This document shows, one piece after another, positions 46,706 through 58,500 of a DNA stretch of 64,000 nt (its first letter is position 1; each line of letters opens with the position of its first letter). Made by a program: the position numbers and the translations under genes. This DNA is from Lunularia cruciata. Its lineage: Eukaryota; Streptophyta; Marchantiopsida; Lunulariales; Lunulariaceae. The stretch spans positions 32,118,501-32,182,500 of the forward strand of contig OX419761.1 of NCBI GenBank assembly GCA_948567375.1. Reading direction: 5' to 3'. The notes under the pieces are model-generated. The model was not told the DNA's origin and searched no databases. It worked only from the letters and a program-made list of their open reading frames with translations.

Positions 46706-47144
46706 TAATAAGAATGCCTACCACTCTCAACTCAGATCAGTACTTGATCTGTCACTCTATAAACTGCCAACAACTAGGCATTGATTACAGTCAAGCCACA
46801 CCCACTCAAGCATAGAGAATCCAAGTGACGCTTGTTGGCCTCCGTCCACCCTAGCCAAGAACTCGAAGGCTCAACATCAGAGAAGTGAGCTCTCTGGAGC
46901 TCACTTTGAAACTATACCCCCTGGACTTGAGCTAGCTCTGAAACCCTAACGGTCCTGCTGATGGCACACTTGACAGTGCGAACGATGCAAAGTGACGGTG
47001 GGCCCCACCGTGAAGTCAGTACCCCAAACATGAAATCTGACCGTCGGAAAGTAGTCTTTGAGAAATTGCTAAAATAACTCTAACTACTATCATTGGAACT
47101 TCAGTGTCCAAGCATCTAGATGCGACACTACAAATGGCATGACA
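46706..47144 (-). repeat. 5' (right) LTR of the methyltransferase element
   Basis: 439 bp, matching 38627-39076 of the left LTR with scattered differences and ending GGCATGACA at the target duplication. The 122-bp segment that opens the left LTR is missing here. The conserved hairpin is at about 46881-46905. Confidence 0.85.
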
Positions 47145-48362
47145 GCTGCAAAGATCCAACTTGGAAAAGTAGCGTGCTCCACTTAGTTGATCAAGCAAGT
47201 CATCAATCCGAGGCAAGGGATATGCATTCTTCAAGGTTTGCTTATTGAGCCCATGATAATCAATACAAAAACAAAGTCCTCCATTCTTCTTTGGAACAAA
47301 TAGTACCGGTGCTCCCCAAGGAGAGGTATTATGTTGTATGAAGTCCTTCTCCAACAACTCTGTAAGTGTTGTTCGCAACTCCTCCAACTCCTTTGGTGAG
47401 AGCCGATAGATTGGTCTACTCACTGGAGTACTCCTTGGCAATAATTCAATCTTGAAGGGCATACCTCGATTGGAGGGCAATCCCTTTGGCAGATCATCCA
47501 GAAATAGTCTGCAAACTCTTGAACTATCCGATCAACCATTGCTTGATGAGGCTCTTGGCCCTCCTCTGTTTGTTCTTGTGCAATCGGCTTGATCCACACC
47601 GTGAATACAGACTTATCTTCCTCCAAAGCTTGCTCTATGGTTGCTTTACTAACCAACTTCCCTTCCAAGGACTCATCTTTCTTCCAAGCTTGCTCCATGG
47701 TTGCCTTCTTGGCAAACTTCCCATCTTGGGACTCCACTCCCTTCAAGGTTCACTCTATTGCTACCTTCTTGACAAAATTCCCATTTGGGGATTGACTATT
47801 CTTAGGTGTCTTACTTAGAGGTGCCAAACAACCTAATCAGAAATTCCTACCTTGGTGTTGTACTTGAATTTGGCGTCGGGTCCAATCAAATTGAACCTTA
47901 TGATATTCAAGCCAAGGTAGACCCAAAATGATATCATACTGTAGATGTGCCACTACAAACCTCATACACTCCAAATACTCCTTTCCAATCTTGAAGGTAA
48001 CAAGATGCGAGGTGAGGAATGCAGAACCCTTTCTACCATCCGTCATCATCAAACTACTTCCAATCACTGGCTTGATAGGAATACCCAATTCCTTTGCTAC
48101 TTGCATAGACATGCAATTCTCTAAACTTCTAAAATTAACCAAAATCCTACAACCCCGATTAGATATCCTACTGGCTTGATAGGAATACCCAATTCCTTTG
48201 CTACTTGCATAGACATGCAATTCTCAAAACTTCTAAAATCAACCAAAATCCTACAACCCCGATTAGATATCCTACCTTGCAAGTGAAGCAAACTTGCATA
48301 GGTTGAGCCTTCAATCTCATTGGAACTAATCAAGCTCTCAGTAGGCGGCTCAAAATCTCCTA
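47145..48362 (-). pseudogene. Protease and N-terminal RT of the old family A element
   Basis: The minus strand reads [20 protein letters not shown] up to the insertion point. Upstream are the protease-RT linker (47420-47746, with tandem repeats of a DESLEGKLVSKATIEQAL type, as in the young copy) and the protease (47837-48333). The protease carries ILVNFRS / ILVDFRS, with Arg in place of the catalytic Gly as in the young copy. About 105 bp of the protease are duplicated in tandem. The gag stop lies near 48345. Confidence 0.85.
48067..48275 (-). repeat. 105-bp tandem duplication within the protease
   Basis: Segments 48067-48170 and 48171-48275 are nearly identical (ctggcttgataggaatacccaa … ccgattagatatcct). 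The young copy has this stretch once, so the duplication occurred in this old copy. Confidence 0.85.
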
Positions 48363-48690
48363 TTGGGATTCTTTGTTTCCCTGATCATTTGGTTCCACAA
48401 ACTCCATTTTGGCAACTTGTTGAGGTTGCACATTTCTAAGTGGACATTCAACAATGCAATATCCAACTTGGCGACAAGAAAAATAACCTCCATTTTGTCA
48501 CAATCTTTCTATATTTGCTGCACCATGTGGCCTCTGTCGGATAGCATCAATCTCCATTGGTGCTGGTTCTTCCACCCGTGCGTATTGTATTGGTAAGCTT
48601 GGTGTAAGTCGAGGTTGAGATCAAGTTGTCACAACCAAGGAATCAAAGCTCTCAGCCAATTGCATGGCTTCTTCTTCAAAAACATTGCCA
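48363..48690 (-). pseudogene. Gag C-terminus of the old family A element
   Basis: The minus strand encodes the knuckle region (CRQVGYCIVECP, with Tyr-Cys where Gly-His is usual) and part of the preceding gag linker. Similarity ends at about 48690 without an LTR, indicating a deletion. Confidence 0.7.
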
Positions 48691-48699
48691 AAAAACATC

Positions 48700-50990
48700 G
48701 GTAATTCTTACCTTGGTGTTATACTTGAATTTGTCATCAAGTCCAATCAAATTAAACCTTATAACATTCAAACCAAGGTAGACCTAGAATGACATCATAG
48801 TATAGAGGCACTACTACAAACCTCATACACTCTATACTCCCTCCCATATTGAATTTAATAAGATGTGAGGTATGGGATGTAGATCTTTTCTACCATCTGC
48901 TATCATCAATCTACTTCCAAATAATGGCTTGATAGGAATACATAATTCCTTTGCTAATTACATGGACATGTAACTCTTTGAACTCCCACAATCAACCAAA
49001 ATCCTATAATTATGATCAAATAGCATACCTTTCAAGTGAAGCATACTTGCATAAGTCAATCCCAATGGAACTAATCAGGTTCTAAATAAATGGCTCAATA
49101 TCTCCTATTAGAATTCTTTGTTTCCTTGATCATCGCACTCCAAAAACTCCATTTAGGCAATTTTTTGACCTATGAGCTGGCCTATCTCTCACTCAAGATG
49201 AACTTCTAATAGCTATTAAGGTAGCGCACTTTAGACTAAGAAGGTGAGGAACTCCAACTCCATCATACTCCTCCAAGGCTAGAACTCCGAAGCACCTCCA
49301 AGGCTCAAGATATTGATCATTAGAGAACTCAATGAGAGAGAGATAATTGCAAATGAAAGGATGATTAGTAGTTTCTCATCCCTAGCTAATTACTTGTGAA
49401 AAAACTACACACCAAAGTTATTATTAATTATTGGAGTAACTCAAGTTACTAAGCTAAAAGTCAAATAAAGTCAAAAAGTTTGAAGGAATCTTCAAGCACA
49501 TGGGAATAATCCCATGAGTAGGTGATCTTATACTCACCTACCAACTAAGTCAAGGATTCCTTCACATGGGCTATCTTTGGACTTTAGAAAAGTCCGCACC
49601 AACAAGACTTGTGGGCCCAAGAGTTCTCAACTCCTTCCTCAAAATCAAATAATACCACATTGATACACTAGAAGACAAAATAGTGGTGCTCACTCTTTTC
49701 TCTTCCTCTAGACTAGGGTCACCTTTATCTTAGCTAGGACTAACTCTAGCTAATCATGACTAATGTAGAAGCTTAGCTAAACTCCATATAGATAATATTT
49801 CTCCACTACTTGCAATACCAAACTTAATATCCTTATAGAGTATACATGCACCATTAGGTGTTTCAAACCATTCTTGAGTGGATATTCAACAATGCAATGT
49901 CTAATTTGGCAAGCATAAAAGCAACCACCATTTTATCACAATTTCTCTCTATTTGTGATACCAAGTGGTTTCTATTGTATGGCATTAATCTCCATCAATG
50001 TTTGCTACTCCACTTCTACGTAGTATGTTGGCAGGTTTAGTGAAGGTCAAGGTCAAGACCAAGTTATGGCAACCAGGAAATCAAAGTGCTTAGCTAGCTA
50101 CATGGCTTCATCCAAGTGTTTGGACTCTTGCATGATCATTCTTATTTGGTGCATGACTTCAAGTCCCTCACAAATTGATCTAGAGCTACACCTTCTAATA
50201 TCTTTGGAATTTGCATTATGGTGTTTGGGAATTGAATGATTTAGCTCCTTATAGAACCAATGTGCTTCAATTCTATCAATCTGTCTTGTCAGCTTGTGCA
50301 ACCTTTACAACTTGAAATCTCCCAATTATTGTTCTCTTGAATTCTTCTCATGTGAAGATTAATACAAAAAATTACCATTGATCTTGCTCCACTCAAAATT
50401 GCCACCATAGTTTTGCCACTCCATTGAATTAGCTTGAAGCCAAGAGAATCCATCTTTGTTCATCTTGAAGATTTTTCAAAATAATATTTTCAATCAAATA
50501 CAAAATTTCTAGTACACTTGGGAGATTCTTGCCTTCAAACCCCTTGGGCTTTGGAAATTATATTTTCTCTTCTCCTTATGAAAATGGTGCTCCCTCTACA
50601 TGTTATTGATGCTCTCTCTCTCTTCCAACAATGTAATAAGGTGCTCAATTTGTTGTTGCATAGCAATGATAACTTTGTGCACCACTACCATGGCATTACT
50701 CTATCAAAATACATGTAATTATCTAAGTTAACATGTAGATGCAATATGCACACTACTCTCCATAAGTTATAATTTGAAGTATCAATGGTTCATTGAAGAA
50801 GGTGATTGCATTTAGAAAATTTTGCCCAAAGCATGAACTGATACTTGGGTAGTACATGGACATGAAAATCCCAATGGTTTGGGGGAAATGGATTATGTAG
50901 TCCATAAAATCTATCCATCTCATTCTTGCTCTGATACTAATATAAAAGACCAAGGTGAGAAATAAGAGAAAAGAAGACCGTAGCATATGG
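48700..50990 (-). mobile_element. Third family A remnant (minus): 5' end, gag and protease
   Basis: From right to left: about 45 bp of LTR end (from 50941), a primer site at 50928-50939 (minus AGTATCAGAGC, one change from the initiator tRNA-Met site), broken gag (50100-50870), the knuckle region (49866-49990) and protease (48700-49160). The protease keeps Gly in its active site (VDCGSSKS), unlike the two other family A protease copies in the nest. A solo family B LTR (49171-49865) interrupts it. It is heavily decayed. Confidence 0.75.
49171..49865 (-). repeat. Solo LTR of family B
   Basis: 695 bp matching the 691-bp LTRs at 52953 and 60075 (tatgagctggcctatctctcactcaag … ggtgtttca). Flanks are gacc (49167-49170) and aacc (49866-49869), a 4-bp duplication with one change. 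No internal region. Confidence 0.85.
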
Positions 50991-51647
50991 CATTCAGAGA
51001 TAATGCATATCTTAGCATATGCTAATGCTTTAGCAATGATCTTAATAATTGGTACTCTAAAAGATAAAAGATAATATAACTTGGTCAAATAATTATACTT
51101 AATTCATGATGATAAAATCATTCTGTTAAAAGAATTAAATCCGAGACTCTTTGAACATCGAAGTACTTTGATCATAGCTATAATTCAAAATCTAAGATTT
51201 TTTGGATTCCCATCACTCGGTTCAAAATCTCAAACTTTAATTGACTTTGATGATCCTAGTTTAAAATTGCATACTGAACTCTGAACTCCCCTATCCACAA
51301 ATCCTAGCCCAGAGTTCCCGACTCCATTGAACTCTTTGCTCTTAAACTAAATCCCCCACTCCACTCTATTGAGATCCACGATCCTAATCCCAAATTTCCA
51401 TTGGACTAGATTCCAAGTCTCATCACGGGGGCCTGAATGCCCAAGCAAAAACATCATTAATATTATAATCAATTCTCACTTATTTTCTTTATATCAAATC
51501 TCAAGATATATCTGGAATCCACTTGAACGCATTTGCCAAACTTCTTCTTTGATAGTTGAGATAAGAGTGTTCATCTTTTGAAATCTCCAAATGCTATCTA
51601 GAAAATCTTATTACTAAGACGTGACTCATACAAAACAACATTGCTAA
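50991..51647. other. No feature seen
   Basis: Between the family A remnant and the 3' end of the second non-LTR element. No motif or repeat recognised. Confidence 0.3.
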
Positions 51648-52599
51648 AGGAAAAAGACGACCGTGTAGGAAAAATGAAGGATGGGAAGATCCCATCAAGC
51701 CGTACAAGGGAGAGACAAAAAAGGTACATGGGGCTAAGCTCCAATAGAGTTTATATGAGAAATCTGCCCTACCGCACCTAAGATATCCAAGCTATGCAAG
51801 TCATACAGTCTACACACAGCAGGAGCATCCAAAGAAGCATCACTTAATGTGATTGCTCTCCTATAGATTGCACCAGCCACTACCCTCTGTAGAGCAATGG
51901 ACACACATTGTCTAAAATATGCTACAAAGTATGAGAGTGAGAGTGGTACCCTCTGACGCCTAACATGATAAGCTCTTGTGCATTCCTTGAAAAATGTGTC
52001 AAATGCCATGTCCATTACTCCATATAACTCCAAGGCTAGAGGAACAAAGAGGTGATCTCGCTGCATGCCCCTATACTTGGAGACCTTGCGACCTGCTACT
52101 GCACTTGCTGCCCATCCAAGGGGATGGGTAATCACTCCCTCCAAAACTTTATCCCATGTAGGGTCCGTAACCACAACATCTGCTATTGTCACCTAATCAT
52201 CTTGGACCAAATATAAGTCTGCCCTGACACGTGTGATCTACAAAGCATACAAACTCTCCATCCAAGCCAAGTATCAACTTTCTCGTGCTATAGCAAACAC
52301 TATGTCCTTAATGGCATCATGGGTAGCTATCCTCTGTCATCCAAAAGGACACCGTGTCATGTGGACCGCTGTTGCATCTAGTGTAGAACCACACTCACAA
52401 GTGAGTAATGAAGATGCAGATTGGTGGACCAAACCTAGGCAAAACCTCATAGTTGTAGAGAAAGTACCAAGTGCAAGTCAAAATGTCCTAATCCATGATC
52501 GAGCTAGGATCCAAGATCCTTGTCGGAGCAAGAGCAAAGACGTGCTCTAGTAGCCTGAGGAATGGACGAGTTGACTGAGAGAGAATGTAGTGTATGCTC
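51648..52599 (-). mobile_element. Non-LTR retrotransposon copy 2, 3' part
   Basis: Collinear with 14630-15590 of copy 1. It ends at the family B LTR, preceded by gctc (52596-52599). The same element resumes at 61107 after 8.5 kb of inserted DNA, with gctc repeated at 61107-61110. In copy 1 the sequence runs straight through this point (tatgctaacactgttgctcc, 15584-15603). Confidence 0.88.
51734..52440 (-). pseudogene. CCHC motif and restriction-like endonuclease of non-LTR copy 2
   Basis: The minus strand around 52310-52420 reads CECGSTLDATAVHMTRCPFG and then RIATHDAI, the CCHC motif found just before the nuclease in R2-like elements. After a stop near 52193 the open stretch 51734-52192 (152 residues) gives IADVVVTDPTWDKVL, RKVSKYRGMQ and FVPLALELYGVMD, the nuclease core, followed by a helical tail (LSYFVAYFRQCVSIALQRV). 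This enzyme nicks target DNA to prime reverse transcription. Confidence 0.75.
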
Positions 52600-52952
52600 T
52601 ATGAGCCGGCATGTCTCTCACTTAGGATGAATCTCTGATGGCTATATGGTAGCGCACCATGGACTAAGAATGCAAGGAACCCCAACTCCATCATACTCCT
52701 CCAAGGCTAACGTCCAAGACTCAAGACATTGCTCACTAGAGAACTCAATGAGAGAGAGATAATTGCAAATGAAAGGATGATGAGTATTTCCTCACCCCTT
52801 GTTTATATACTTGTGAAATAATTACACACCAAAGTTACTAATTATTGGAGTAACTCAAGTTACTAGGCTAAAAGTCAAGTAAAGTCAAAAACTATAAAGG
52901 AATATCCATCTACATGGGTATATTCCACTAAGCATGTGATCTTATCTTGACC
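52600..52952 (-). repeat. Split family B LTR, left piece
   Basis: 353 bp starting tatgagccggc and ending cttgacc. Together with 60766-61106 it forms one LTR interrupted by the full element 52953-60765; the duplicated gacc (52949-52952, 60766-60769) marks that event. This outer LTR has its own 4-bp duplication gctc in the non-LTR element. Confidence 0.88.
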
Positions 52953-53643
52953 TGTGAGCCGGCCTGTCTCTCACTCAAGATGAACCCCTGATGGGTATTA
53001 TGGTAGCGCACCATGGACTAAGAAGGCAAGGAACCCCAACTCCATCATACTCCTCCAAAGCTAACACTCCAAGATTCAAGACATTGCTCACTAGAGAACT
53101 CAATGAGAGAGAGATCATTGCAAATGAAAGGATGATGAATACCTCTTCACACCTTTTTTATATACTTGTGAAGTAGTTACGTACCAAAGTTACTAATTTT
53201 CGCAGTAACTCAAGTTACTAGACTAAAAGTCAAGTAAAATCAAAAAGTAGAAAGGAATATCCATTCACATGGGCATATTCCACTAGCATGTGATCTTATC
53301 TTGACCCAACCACTAAGTCAAGGATTCTTTCACATGGGCTATCCTTGGACTATAGAAGAATCCAAAACAAAAAGGCTTGCAGGCCCAAGAGTTCTCAACT
53401 TTTTCCTCAAAGCCAAACACCTAGGAATAATACCAAGTCAACACACTAGAATCCAAAATAGTGGTGTTCATCTTTTCTACTTCCTCTAAAGTAAGTTCCC
53501 CTCTATCTTAGTTATGACTAACTTTAGCTAATCATGACTAATGTAGAACCATCCTTTATCTCTATATAAATAATATCTCTCAAGTACTTGTAATACCAAG
53601 CTAAATATCACAATACTACACACATGCACAAATGGGTGTTACA
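52953..53643 (-). repeat. 3' LTR of family B element
   Basis: 691 bp, plus strand TGTGAGCCGG…GTGTTACA; on the element's own strand it starts TGTAACACCC and ends CCGGCTCACA. Contains an AT-rich tatataaataatatc near 53568 that may be the TATA region on the opposite strand. Confidence 0.92.
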
Positions 53644-53662
53644 TTTACCCCCGGACTAAGTT
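53644..53662 (-). promoter_or_regulatory. Polypurine tract of family B element
   Basis: Minus strand reads cttagtccgggggtaaa directly before the 3' LTR, preceded by gaggacaaagtaaaaa. This is the usual tract of plant Ty3/gypsy elements. Confidence 0.9.
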
Positions 53663-53814
53663 TTTACTTTGTCCTCAAAGTGAAGATCTCTCTACCTTCT
53701 ATAGTACATCTTCAACTTATCATGGTTAATCTTATCAAAGTGTCTTCCTCCCAACTCCTTGAGATCATAGGTGTAATTGCCCCACACCTTCTCCACTATG
53801 AAAGGTCCAAAGTA

Positions 53815-54721
53815 CTAAGGCAAAAACTTCTTTTGCACTCTCTTGAATTGAATGGAATCAAACAACATTACCCAATCACCTTCTTTGAAAGGCTCCACCT
53901 TCTTCTTGCCTTGCCTCTTGTCATAGCTCTCCTTTTTTCCTTTGGGCTTGCTCCACTCGAACCATAGCAACTGCTCTTGCCTCTTCCAACTCCATGAGTT
54001 GTTCCTTCCTTGACTTCTCTGCATCACCTCCTTATGCTTTCTTCAATCTCCTCTGAATGCTTTGGAAGGTAGGAAGATCAAAGTGAATAGGTAAGGTAGA
54101 CTCAATACCATGTACCAACTGAAATGGAGAGTATCCAGTGGAAGTCTTCATGGTTGTCCTATACTCCCACAAAACTGCATGAATCCTCTTGTCCCAATGA
54201 TGTTTAGCCCCCTCTATTTCTACATCTTTGGCCAACATCATGCACAAGGTCTGATTGGTTCTCTATGCCAAGCCATTGGAATTTGGCTTATATGATGTAG
54301 TTACTCTATGTGTGATAGAGAAATGTCGTAGCATGGCTGTAATAATGCTTCTTGTAAACTCTCCTCTATCAGAAACCAACTCCAAAGGGCATCCAAACCT
54401 AGTGATAATGCATTCATAAAGAAATCTACCCACTTCATCTTCATTATTGTCCCTCAATAGTCTAGCCTCAACCCATTTGGTAAGGTAATCAGTAACTACC
54501 ACAATGTACCAATTGTTCCTTGGGGTTCTATTGAGAGGACCTACAAAATCAATTCCCCACTTCTCAAAAGGTTCTAGCAATGGAATTGATCTAAGTGGTG
54601 GAGTGGATGTAGACTTTCTAGCAAAAGCTTGACAAACATGACAAGTTTTGCAATAATCAAGACAATCCTTGAAAATCCCTCTCCAATGGTAACCTGCATC
54701 TAGAATCTTGAAAGTAGTCAC
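53815..54721 (-). pseudogene. Integrase of family B element
   Basis: The open stretch 54263-54721 gives CKTCHVCQAFARKS (end of the HHCC site), GIDFVGPLNRTPRNNWYIVV with the first catalytic Asp and LVSDRGEFTRSI with the second. After a stop at the PNSNGLA position the frame shifts to 54032-54247 (AKHHWDKRIHAVLWEYRTTM, TGYSPFQLVHG) and then 53815-54027 (KKKVEPFKEGDWVMLFDS). The region of the catalytic Glu falls at the break. No chromodomain or other tail is seen before the polypurine tract. Confidence 0.85.
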
Positions 54722-54724
54722 CTT

Positions 54725-55414
54725 TCATGCAAAGTGTCCTCCACACACTAAACCTTCATGAAACTCCTTTATAAGTAGGATAGACTCTTCCTTACCCACT
54801 AATCTTTGAAGTAGACCATCTGATCCTTGGTGAAAAAGAATATCCTCCACCATTATGTAAGGTCTAGATCTTGCTGCAAGAGCCTTCCTCTCCCTAGCAT
54901 GCATCCCTTCTGGATAGTTACCTCTTGTCACAAAATCCACAATCTCCTTGTACTCTATTGTAACCTCTTGAGTGACTGAGATTATCATGAGCTCCTCATC
55001 CGGGAAGGAATCATCCACTGGCTCATCTCCATCATGATCATAGGCCCTAAATAACAAATCAGCATTTGCATGTTTCTTTCTTGGCCTATCCTCAATGGTG
55101 TAGTCATACTCAGACAAGAGTATCATCTACCTTGCTAATCTCCCTTCAACATTAGGCTTGTTGAAGATGTACTTCAAAGCCTTGTGATCTGTGACAATGG
55201 TGGCTTTCCCTCCAATCCAGTAGTGTCTAAACTTCTTGAGACCAAAGATCACTGCCAACCCTTCTCTCTCCATGATAGAGTAGTTCTTCTATGTTGAAAC
55301 CATCTGCCTACTAGCATAAGCTATTGGATGATCATGCCCATCTTGGTCTAATTGATTAAGAGTGCATCCTATAGCTACATTAGAAGCATCAGTGTAGAGG
55401 ATGAAAGGCTTACT
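54725..55414 (-). pseudogene. RNase H and integrase zinc-binding part, family B
   Basis: The minus strand at 55130-55414 encodes broken RNase H (the usual DASN, AIYYASR and TDHKALK-type motifs can be followed through stops). The open stretch 54725-55126 continues with YDYTIEDRPRKKHANADLL, the end of RNase H, and EFHEGLVCGGHFA, the start of the integrase zinc site. No second RNase H domain is evident, which argues against a Tat/Ogre-type archaeal RNase H. Confidence 0.75.
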
Positions 55415-56619
55415 TCAATCAGGTTTAGCAAGAATTGGGGCTAAAACCAGGGATTGCTTGAGCTCCTCAAAAGCTTTGAGAGCCTCCTTGTCCTCCAAAA
55501 TCACCATGTAATCTACACCCTTCTTCATGTAGATGGTCAATGCATAAGCCTTGTTGGAAAATGAGAAGATGAATCTCCTATAGTATCCAACCATCCCCAA
55601 GAATTGGCATAACTTGGTCAAGCTTGAAGGGAATGGAAGGTCTGAGATTTTCCTCACCTTCTCAGGATCAACTGCTATTCCATCCTTGGAGATGATGTGC
55701 TCCAAAAGTAGACCTTCTTCACATCCAAAAATGCACTTCTCTAGGTTGAGTGATGCATTTGCCTCATCCAACCATTGCAAGACCTTGATTAGGTGAACAA
55801 AGTGGTCCTCCTTGCTCCCATAAACACAAAAGTCATCAATGAAGTCTCTCACAAATTTCCCAATGAAAGGTTCAAATACCTTGTTCATGAACCGTTGGAA
55901 TGTGGCTGGAGCATTGCAAAGCCCAAAAGGCATGACCTTGAAAGCGTAAGTTCCCCAAGGTGTGGTGAATGTGGTGAGTTGTTGATGCTTGGGTTCAATC
56001 TTGATTTGGTTATATCCACTATAACCATCTCCAAAATTGTACCTCTCATGACCTACAACCTCCTTCAAGATCTCATCAATGAATGGCAATGGATAATAGT
56101 CTTTCTTGGTAACAACATTGAGCTCCTTGTAATCCACACATACCCAAAGCTTGCTATTCTTTTTCTTCACAATGACAATTGGAGACAACCATCCTGAATT
56201 CTCCACCTCAAAGATAAATCTGACCTCCTTGAGCTTATCAATCTCCTCCTTCACAACCAAAGATATTGGTGGGCTAATGCGACGTTGCTTTTGGCAGATT
56301 GGTCTTGCATGTGATTCCACCTCTATCTTATGCTCCTCCAAAGTGACTTCCTTCAAATCCTTGTAACTAAATCAAACACATGGATGAACTTGTAGAAAAT
56401 CTTCTCAAATCTCACCTTCTCCTCCTTGGTAACATTGGGGCCATACTTGAGGGTAGCTAACCTTCTCTCTATCTCCTCAAGTGTCAATGGTGATTTATCT
56501 GGGTCCTTCAAAAGCTCTAGCTTAGGTGCAAAATCCATAGCACACAAGGGATACACATTTGAATCTGATTCAGATTCATCCTCCTCTGTGGAAGTCTCTT
56601 CCTCCATGCTTGTGTCCAC
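55415..56619 (-). pseudogene. Reverse transcriptase of family B element
   Basis: The open stretch 55415-56356 (313 residues) gives VRFIFEVENSGWLSPIVIVK, WVCVDYKELNVVTKKDYYPL, NFGDGYSGYNQI (Gly where the catalytic Asp block usually reads FLDGYSGY), VMPFGLCNAPATFQRFMN and VRDFIDDFCVYG with the second and third catalytic Asp. The stretch 56353-56619 supplies the upstream linker (LTLEEIERRLATLKYGPN). One stop or shift separates them. Confidence 0.88.
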
Positions 56620-56780
56620 ACCTAAGCTCCTTCTTCAAAATCTAATTCCCAATAATCAGAAGATGGTGTATTTGAATGTGAAGTGTTGGTGGTGTTAGTC
56701 ATAGGAACTATGACTCTATGGTTTGATGGCCCAATCCTTAAGTACCCTTTGTGCCATTGATCAATTGTGCGTGCTACTCT

Positions 56781-57344
56781 CTACCATGGCCTCCCAAGAA
56801 GTAAGTCATAGCTTGAATCCTTCAAGACTTGGAAAATCATGAGATTTTGAACTCCCATAATTGAAACTACCACCTTATCCATCACCCCTACTAGTTGAAC
56901 TTGTTGTTTGCTTTCCATGCTCACCACAAATTTTGAAGGTCTTGAGGGTATCATACCCAACTTCTTCATCAACCTTTCTGATATGGCATTCACTGCTGAT
57001 CCTCCATCAACAAGTGCATCCTTGATGTTGTGACCATTCACTCTCACATCAATTTTGGAGGCATATTCACAAGCCTCCCATGGTGTTGGCTTAGCATCCA
57101 CCACCCCCATTGATACTGGAGCTTTTGCCTTCTTCTTCCTCTTGCTCCTTGTAGGACTCAAACCACCTCTAAGCTCCTTTCTCAAGGTAGGGTTCAAAGC
57201 AATCAATTGGCACACTGTGATGTTAGCCTTGTAACTACCAACATGCTCCAACATATTGTAGTTCCATTGTTGCTTTGAAATCAAGAAATCCTCCATCCCC
57301 AACTTCTCCTTGGAGTCTTTGTTGTTGATGGTGTTGAGTTGCAA
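56781..57344 (-). pseudogene. Aspartic protease of family B element
   Basis: 187 open residues. The protease core reads IKDALVDGGSAVNAISERLM, with DGG in place of DSG/DTG; DGGSAVN is the usual form in the Athila-like branch, so this is not a defect. It is followed by LLLGRPW at the end of the fold. The N-terminal part (KQQWNYNMLEHVGSYKANI) links from gag. Stops follow towards RT. Confidence 0.8.
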
Positions 57345-58500
57345 GTGCTCCTAGTAGACATAGGAGTATCTTTGCTTGGAGTAAATCCTTGAGAAGAGTG
57401 AACATCCTCTGCAAAACGAGCTCTCTTCTTCTCTTGTGCCAAAAGCTCCAAATTAAGACCCTTGGAGTTTGAGCACTCTCCCTTCTCATACTTTCTCTCC
57501 ACCACATCTATGGATGTTATCCCCTTACCTTTGTTTGGATTAGGAGCCACTTGGGTTTCACTACCTCCCTCTTTCCTTCTATTGGCTCCCTCATAACCCC
57601 TTCTTCCATGGTAAGTGGAATTTGGGCATTTCCTTTGGATATGGCCTCTTCCTCCACAACCAAAACAATTTCTATCATTGAAATTGTTAGCTGGTTGGCC
57701 TCCTCTAACTCCTAGGCCCTCTCCCTACATTCTGATCTACCTCTCTCTTCTCCCATAGTTGCACCACATTAATCTTGAGATTTGCAAGTTGTTCTGTGAT
57801 GGTTTGAAGTGGATCCTTTGGTGGAGGTGCAACAACTGGATCAACTACTACTTGTGGTGCAACCCTTGCCACCAAAGTATCAGAAGTTCCACCATGCTTG
57901 TAGCCTTGAGGAGGATGCACAACCTCCTTCACCACCAAATCACTCTCATCTCCTTCCAAACTCTCCTCCATACGAATTGCGATCTTGATAGCTTCAACCT
58001 TGGAAGAAAATTTCTCATATCTCACCTTGCTTCTAATTTGTGGTCTCAATCCTCTCACAAAATTCTTGGTGAGCATGGCCCCTATGCCAATCATAGTAGT
58101 CTCCACATCATCCCACCCTTCCTCAACTCTATGCAAAATCTGGACTCTAACTTTTCCACTCTTTCCACATAGACACTCATTTTCTCTCCATCTCCTTGCT
58201 TGAGAAAGGTAACCTCACTCATCAATCTCTCATAACTCTCATCAGGAAGAAAGTTCTCAATGAGTGCTGAAGTCAAAGTCTCCCAAGACTCTTCTTGCTT
58301 ATCTCTCCTCTCTTTTTTTTGGTATTCTGACTCATACCATGTAAGTGCTGCATCCTCAAAGACATTTGGTAATAATGAGGCCCACTCATTCTTCCTCCTC
58401 TCATTGTTTCCTATGCAAGCTCTCTTGAAGTCTCTCACAAAGGCCTCCACATCTTCTCCATTCTTGCCAAAGAAAACCGGAAGTTTCCCCATCTTAACCC
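57345..58500 (-). pseudogene. Gag of family B element
   Basis: The stretch 58091-58492 starts MGKLPVFFGKNGEDVEAFVR and continues AALTWYESEYQKK, a capsid domain. After a one-base shift near 58130 the frame continues in 57705-58136 (LTKNFVRGLRPQIRSKVRYE). A CCHC knuckle, CFGCGGRGHIQRKCP, lies at about 57620-57670. The stretch 57281-57550 follows with a Lys/Glu-rich linker. Start at 58492 is the first Met before the conserved PVFFGK block. Confidence 0.82.

Larger units (their letters stand above)
38505..47144 (-). mobile_element. Ty3/gypsy element encoding a C5 DNA methyltransferase and a PHD finger
   Basis: The element sits exactly within the RT of the old family A copy. Flanks gttg (38501-38504) and gctg (47145-47148) are a 4-bp target duplication with one C-to-T change, and the ends are TGTCATGC and GCATGACA. 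Minus-strand order: LTR, about 1.4 kb leader, gag with two zinc knuckles, protease (DSGAQP), cytosine methyltransferase, RT and start of RNase H, remnant of integrase, PHD-type finger, LTR. RNase H and most of the integrase core are deleted. All frames are broken, so this copy is dead. Captured methyltransferases in Ty3-type elements are known from a charophyte alga and a dinoflagellate (de Mendoza and colleagues, 2018, from memory). I know no named plant family with this exact set. Confidence 0.9.
29928..48690 (-). mobile_element. Old family A chromovirus (minus), carrying two nested insertions
   Basis: The element runs from its 3' LTR (29928-30353) through pol fragments at 30354-32084, 37720-38504 and 47145-48362 to a gag remnant ending near 48690. 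Joining the pieces over the two nested insertions restores the protein order chromodomain, integrase, RNase H, RT, protease, zinc knuckle. The insertion at 32085-37719 lies in RNase H and the one at 38505-47144 lies in RT within the LDLCSGYW region. The 5' LTR and most of gag are absent; similarity ends about 48690 where another family A remnant starts. Confidence 0.85.

Noticed and set aside
52233-52550. Plus-strand 105-codon open stretch.
   Set aside because: Antisense to the CCHC-nuclease part of non-LTR copy 2, whose minus-strand motifs are clear.
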